DNA of 24,966 bases from assembly GCA_900550625.1 (NCBI GenBank), contig URSW01000004.1:1-24966 (forward strand), given 5' to 3'. The stretch is from an uncultured Eubacteriales bacterium (GTDB lineage Bacteria > Bacillota > Clostridia > Oscillospirales > CAG-272). The notes under the pieces were generated by a model. That model was not told the origin of the DNA and did no database searches. It saw nothing but the letters and a program-made list of their open reading frames with translations. Shown piece after piece: positions 21,999-24,966 of this stretch. The stretch's first letter is position 1. The number at the start of each line of letters is the position of its first letter. The translations under genes were made by a program, and so were the position numbers.

Positions 21999-22020
21999 TT
22001 TATCCGAAAAGCTGCGCGGA

Positions 22021-22857
22021 TTATTCCATTATAAACGTACCGAAGTACGGCGGCTGATGGAAGTCGGGTTTTTCCGTCATGACCTCGTTCCACATGCCGT
22101 AATGCTCGTTTCCGGTGATATCCTTGCCGCCGGTCTTGTAAAAGTTTCCGCTGAACTCGTACCCGGATGCAAACGTGGCGAAATCTACGTCGGGATAAAA
22201 CTTCTTTATGTCCTCCATCGAAAGCTCATAGGTAAGCGTCCACTCGTTCTCGCCGACCTCGGGAATCGCGGGGAAGCCTTCGGGAAGCACGCGCTTTACG
22301 GGCTTGCGGTTTTCACGCCGCGCGCCGAGGCCCATGCACTTCGTTCCGATTGAATTCGCCTCGAGGTTGAGGTACTTGTCACCGTCGAATATCACGAAGA
22401 ACTCCATGCAGGAATCAAGGCACACCGCGTCATCCATCTTTGTAAATGTGGCAACGGGGTTGGTTTCCTCGCAGGTCATGCGGCACACAAAACCGAAGTC
22501 CTCGGCAAACGCAAGCTGTGCATACGCCTTATACTCGCGGCATTCCACCCATTTGTACTTGTCTATCGGAGCGGCGGATACCTTCTTCCAATCGATATCC
22601 GCTTTCTTTGCAAATCGCGCAACTCTGTAAACATTCTTTCCGTCCATTTTTTCCTCCGTAAAAAATAAAGTTTCTTCTTCCGTTTCGTTCTGTGTCTCCG
22701 TCCGTGTCTCCGTGAAAATATCAGTCCCTATATAGGCGGAATCCGCTCCGCCGACATTCCCTCCGGATGAGCACGAGACCGCAGACACAAGCATCGCCGC
22801 CGCGAAAAGAGTACAAAAAACTTTTCTTAACATTTCCGTGATCCGCGCCCTCGGCAT
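22021..22857 (-). CDS. Lipoprotein with CBM9-like (DOMON-type) domain
   Basis: This 278-residue protein has a lipoprotein signal peptide (hydrophobic core about 13-27) with the lipid-attachment cysteine C29 in SAVSCSS. A Thr/Glu-rich linker (about 35-66) leads to a beta-rich domain (about 70-278) resembling the carbohydrate-binding family 9-like domain: DIDWKKVSAAPIDKYKW, ETNPVATFTKMDDAVCLDSC, the EFFVIF strand, LNLEANSIG and RRENRKP. It is probably anchored on the outer face of the membrane and binds glycan. GGAGG lies 10 bases before the ATG at 22857; an internal ATG at 22833 is an alternative with a poorer site. It follows the LTA-synthase-like gene by 40 bases with no terminator, so the two probably share a transcript. 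Confidence 0.78.
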   Translation of the reverse strand: MPRARITEMLRKVFCTLFAAAMLVSAVSCSSGGNVGGADSAYIGTDIFTETRTETQNETEEETLFFTEEKMDGKNVYRVARFAKKADIDWKKVSAAPIDKYKWVECREYKAYAQLAFAEDFGFVCRMTCEETNPVATFTKMDDAVCLDSCMEFFVIFDGDKYLNLEANSIGTKCMGLGARRENRKPVKRVLPEGFPAIPEVGENEWTLTYELSMEDIKKFYPDVDFATFASGYEFSGNFYKTGGKDITGNEHYGMWNEVMTEKPDFHQPPYFGTFIME

Positions 22858-22897
22858 GCGAAAGCGCCCTCCTTTTTACCGTGACAGAATCCCGGCT

Positions 22898-24966
22898 TTA
22901 TTTGAAAAGTGCTTCGACACGTTCTTTCCTGTCGAACAGAAGGTTATACTGAATGCATGAATACTCGGTGAGATCATTGTTTTCGTTTATCTTATCCGCA
23001 GAGAAGAGATTGCCGTCCGAGTCGATGTACCCGTTCGCGTTAAGCACCGGATACTTTTCGTAAAGCTCGGAAAGGTATTTCATCTGAGGGGTAAGCTCTA
23101 TCCCCGCGACCTCGCACAGGAGAGTCGAAAGATAGTTTGCGCTTATCGTCACGTCGTCTTTTTCCTCGATATCGAAATTCGCCCAAAGGAAGAACGGAAC
23201 GATATAACGCTTGTACTGATCCTCGAAAGATTCCGGCGGGTACGTCTGTCCGACCGATGTATAAAGCGAGCGCACCACGGCGTCGCCCGGCTGATGATCT
23301 CCGAACATCAGGATCACGGTAGGCTCATCCGCCTCTTTGAAATACTCCACAAGATCGCTGAACGCAAGATCTGAAATTCTCACGAGCGAAAGGTATTCCG
23401 AAAGCCCCGTCGAGACTTTGCCGTCGGTTACCGTGACAAGCGGTGCAAAGTTGTTCTGCACTTCGCCCTTGTATCCGCTGTGATTCTGCATCGTCACATC
23501 GAAAACGAACATCGGGCCGTCATCCTTATTTTCATAAAGCTCGATTATCTTATCGTATGTGGCGGAATCGCTGATATACTGTCTGATCGTCTCGGGATTG
23601 TCAAAATCGTTCTTGAAAAACATTTTGTCAAATCCGAAATATGAGTACACCTTGTTTCTGTCCCAGCCGCTCGCATAGTAGGGATGCATCGCGGAAGAGG
23701 AATATCCGAGATCATTGAGATGCGAAACAAAGCTCGGCATTTCGCTCTTTATAAACTGCTGATACGGAATGGAGCCCGCGGGAAGAAATGCCATCGACGA
23801 TCCGGTGAGGAATTCGAATTCCGAATTTGCGGTGTTTCCGCCTACGACCGAAACATAGAGATCACCCTTTACCGTGTTCTCCGTAAGCTTTGAGGTAAAC
23901 GGCATCGGATTCACGTTAGTCTCGAAATCTCTCAGCACCGAGAGATCGGAGTACGCTTCATTCATGATGACGATTATGTTCGGCTTGGTTTTCTCTTCCG
24001 ACGACGCGCCGTCTCCGCCGTCGTCGGCATACTCATCGGCAATACCGTTCACAAGATCGGCGTCGTATCCATCGGGCTTATCCACGGCGAGATATTGGAG
24101 TGAAAACAGCAGGCTGACCATCATGCCGTCCCTCGAATAAACGGAATTCGGGGTGAACATATACGGATACAGTCTGAAACGCAAAACGATATCGTCCGAC
24201 TGCGCGTAGAATGCATATCCCACGCCCATCGAAAGCGACATCACGGTGAGCAGAACGCGGAGCCATATCTTCTTTGCAAAGATTTTCACTCCGCATTTGC
24301 AGGCGACCTGATACATAAGGATAAATGCGGAGATAAGGATCGCCATTTTGTAAGGAAATTCAAACTTATAGTTATCCGCGACGGAGATCGCCGTGCCGAT
24401 CGAGCCGAGATCCCACGGGAACAGCACCGTTCCGCGGAACGAAACGACATAGTAGTTTGCGATTCCGATGAGCGCGGGAAACACCGTCGCCAAAACTGTA
24501 GACCAAAAAGCGCGCCTTGTAAGGAAGAGGAAGAATGCCGCCGCAATATAGTAGATCACCATATTCAGAAGTATTACCTTCCACGTCATCTTTCCGTTGA
24601 ACGGATTCCGTATCATCCATTCGGAAAGAAGCATCGCAGCGGCGGGGCATATCGCCCACCAGACCCAACCTATCGCACATTTCACGCGAGAGGATTTGAT
24701 CTTTATCGATCCTGCGACTATCGAAACCGCCATGATCGCGCAAAGCACGAAAAAGTGTATCCTGTACGCACCTCCGGAGCGGATCCCAAGAGCCGAATTG
24801 CTCATTATCGAGAACATGAGCACTCCGGCACAGAGAAATCCCGGAAGGAAGGAGATAAGGTAGGACGCAAGCGACCTTGAATCTTTGTTTTTTCTGCGTT
24901 TGCCTTCCTTTGAGACAAGCTCGCCGATGTCGGCGATCTGAGACACGATCTCGGAATCGTCGGCGG
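22898..24966 (-). CDS. LTA-synthase-like membrane sulfatase/phosphotransferase (5' end outside window)
   Basis: The N-terminal part holds about five to six membrane helices (30-50, 63-80, 90-110, 122-142, 148-168, 200-218, 228-248), followed by an extracellular alkaline-phosphatase-superfamily domain (from about 320). Visible metal and catalytic elements are IIVIMNEAYSD (E330), GGNTANSEFEF with the probable nucleophile T372, MQNHSGY (H489) and MFGDHQPG (D550, H551). This is the layout of lipoteichoic acid synthases and related phosphoglycerol or phosphoethanolamine transferases. Numbers count from a GTG at 24946, but that codon lacks a good Shine-Dalgarno, and the frame stays open to the window edge. 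The true start is likely upstream. Whether the product is classic LTA or another glycopolymer cannot be told. Confidence 0.88.
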   Translation of the reverse strand, partial: ADDSEIVSQIADIGELVSKEGKRRKNKDSRSLASYLISFLPGFLCAGVLMFSIMSNSALGIRSGGAYRIHFFVLCAIMAVSIVAGSIKIKSSRVKCAIGWVWWAICPAAAMLLSEWMIRNPFNGKMTWKVILLNMVIYYIAAAFFLFLTRRAFWSTVLATVFPALIGIANYYVVSFRGTVLFPWDLGSIGTAISVADNYKFEFPYKMAILISAFILMYQVACKCGVKIFAKKIWLRVLLTVMSLSMGVGYAFYAQSDDIVLRFRLYPYMFTPNSVYSRDGMMVSLLFSLQYLAVDKPDGYDADLVNGIADEYADDGGDGASSEEKTKPNIIVIMNEAYSDLSVLRDFETNVNPMPFTSKLTENTVKGDLYVSVVGGNTANSEFEFLTGSSMAFLPAGSIPYQQFIKSEMPSFVSHLNDLGYSSSAMHPYYASGWDRNKVYSYFGFDKMFFKNDFDNPETIRQYISDSATYDKIIELYENKDDGPMFVFDVTMQNHSGYKGEVQNNFAPLVTVTDGKVSTGLSEYLSLVRISDLAFSDLVEYFKEADEPTVILMFGDHQPGDAVVRSLYTSVGQTYPPESFEDQYKRYIVPFFLWANFDIEEKDDVTISANYLSTLLCEVAGIELTPQMKYLSELYEKYPVLNANGYIDSDGNLFSADKINENNDLTEYSCIQYNLLFDRKERVEALFK

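Overview
The window reads as chromosomal DNA of a Clostridia-type member of the Bacillota, moderately GC-rich by eye. The evidence is a dnaD-dnaI pair, a T-box leader, YwlE-type arginine phosphatase motifs, consensus sigma-A promoters, strong Shine-Dalgarno sites with some GTG/TTG starts, and intrinsic terminators. The gene set (GH63-like glycosidase, LTA-synthase-like sulfatase, CBM9-like lipoprotein) would suit a gut or rumen anaerobe, but that is inference. I see no tRNA or rRNA gene, CRISPR array, insertion sequence or phage gene.

Layout, left to right. (1) 1-4493, minus strand: the first codons of a secreted protein, then a three-gene operon of two ABC exporter half-transporters and a YjbR-like protein. 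The exporter pair looks heterodimeric with one degenerate ATP site. (2) 4560-5705: a divergent cysteine-synthase-like gene with a perfect promoter, ending in a 15-bp bidirectional terminator. (3) 5745-7373, minus: a GH63-like glycosidase with its own promoter. (4) 7452-11057, minus: a consensus promoter, a T-box leader whose specifier reads UAC (tyrosine), an AMP-forming acyl-CoA ligase and an SSS-family Na+ symporter, closed by a terminator. (5) 11181-13838, plus: deaminase, arginine-phosphatase-like LMW phosphatase, rimI and tsaD in one operon. (6) 13839-17344, plus: a repeat-rich control region, an isocitrate dehydrogenase family gene, then dnaD and a dnaI/dnaC-type helicase loader. (7) 17357-18350, plus: a strongly promoted TIM-barrel isomerase/epimerase. 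(8) 18378-19521, minus: a 36-residue cysteine-rich membrane peptide and a conserved multi-CxxC protein. (9) 19552-21906, plus: an XPD/DinG-type Fe-S helicase. (10) 21957-24966, minus: an LTA-synthase-like membrane sulfatase, cut by the window edge, followed by a CBM9-like lipoprotein.

The most interesting unit is region 4. A T-box that reads tyrosine tRNA should switch its operon on when tyrosine is scarce, yet the operon holds a carboxylate symporter and a CoA ligase rather than a tyrosyl-tRNA synthetase or a biosynthetic enzyme. A coherent hypothesis is uptake and CoA-activation of an aryl acid such as 4-hydroxyphenylacetate, for reductive carboxylation to the tyrosine precursor. The sequence proves the regulatory leader and the gene families; the substrate is inference.
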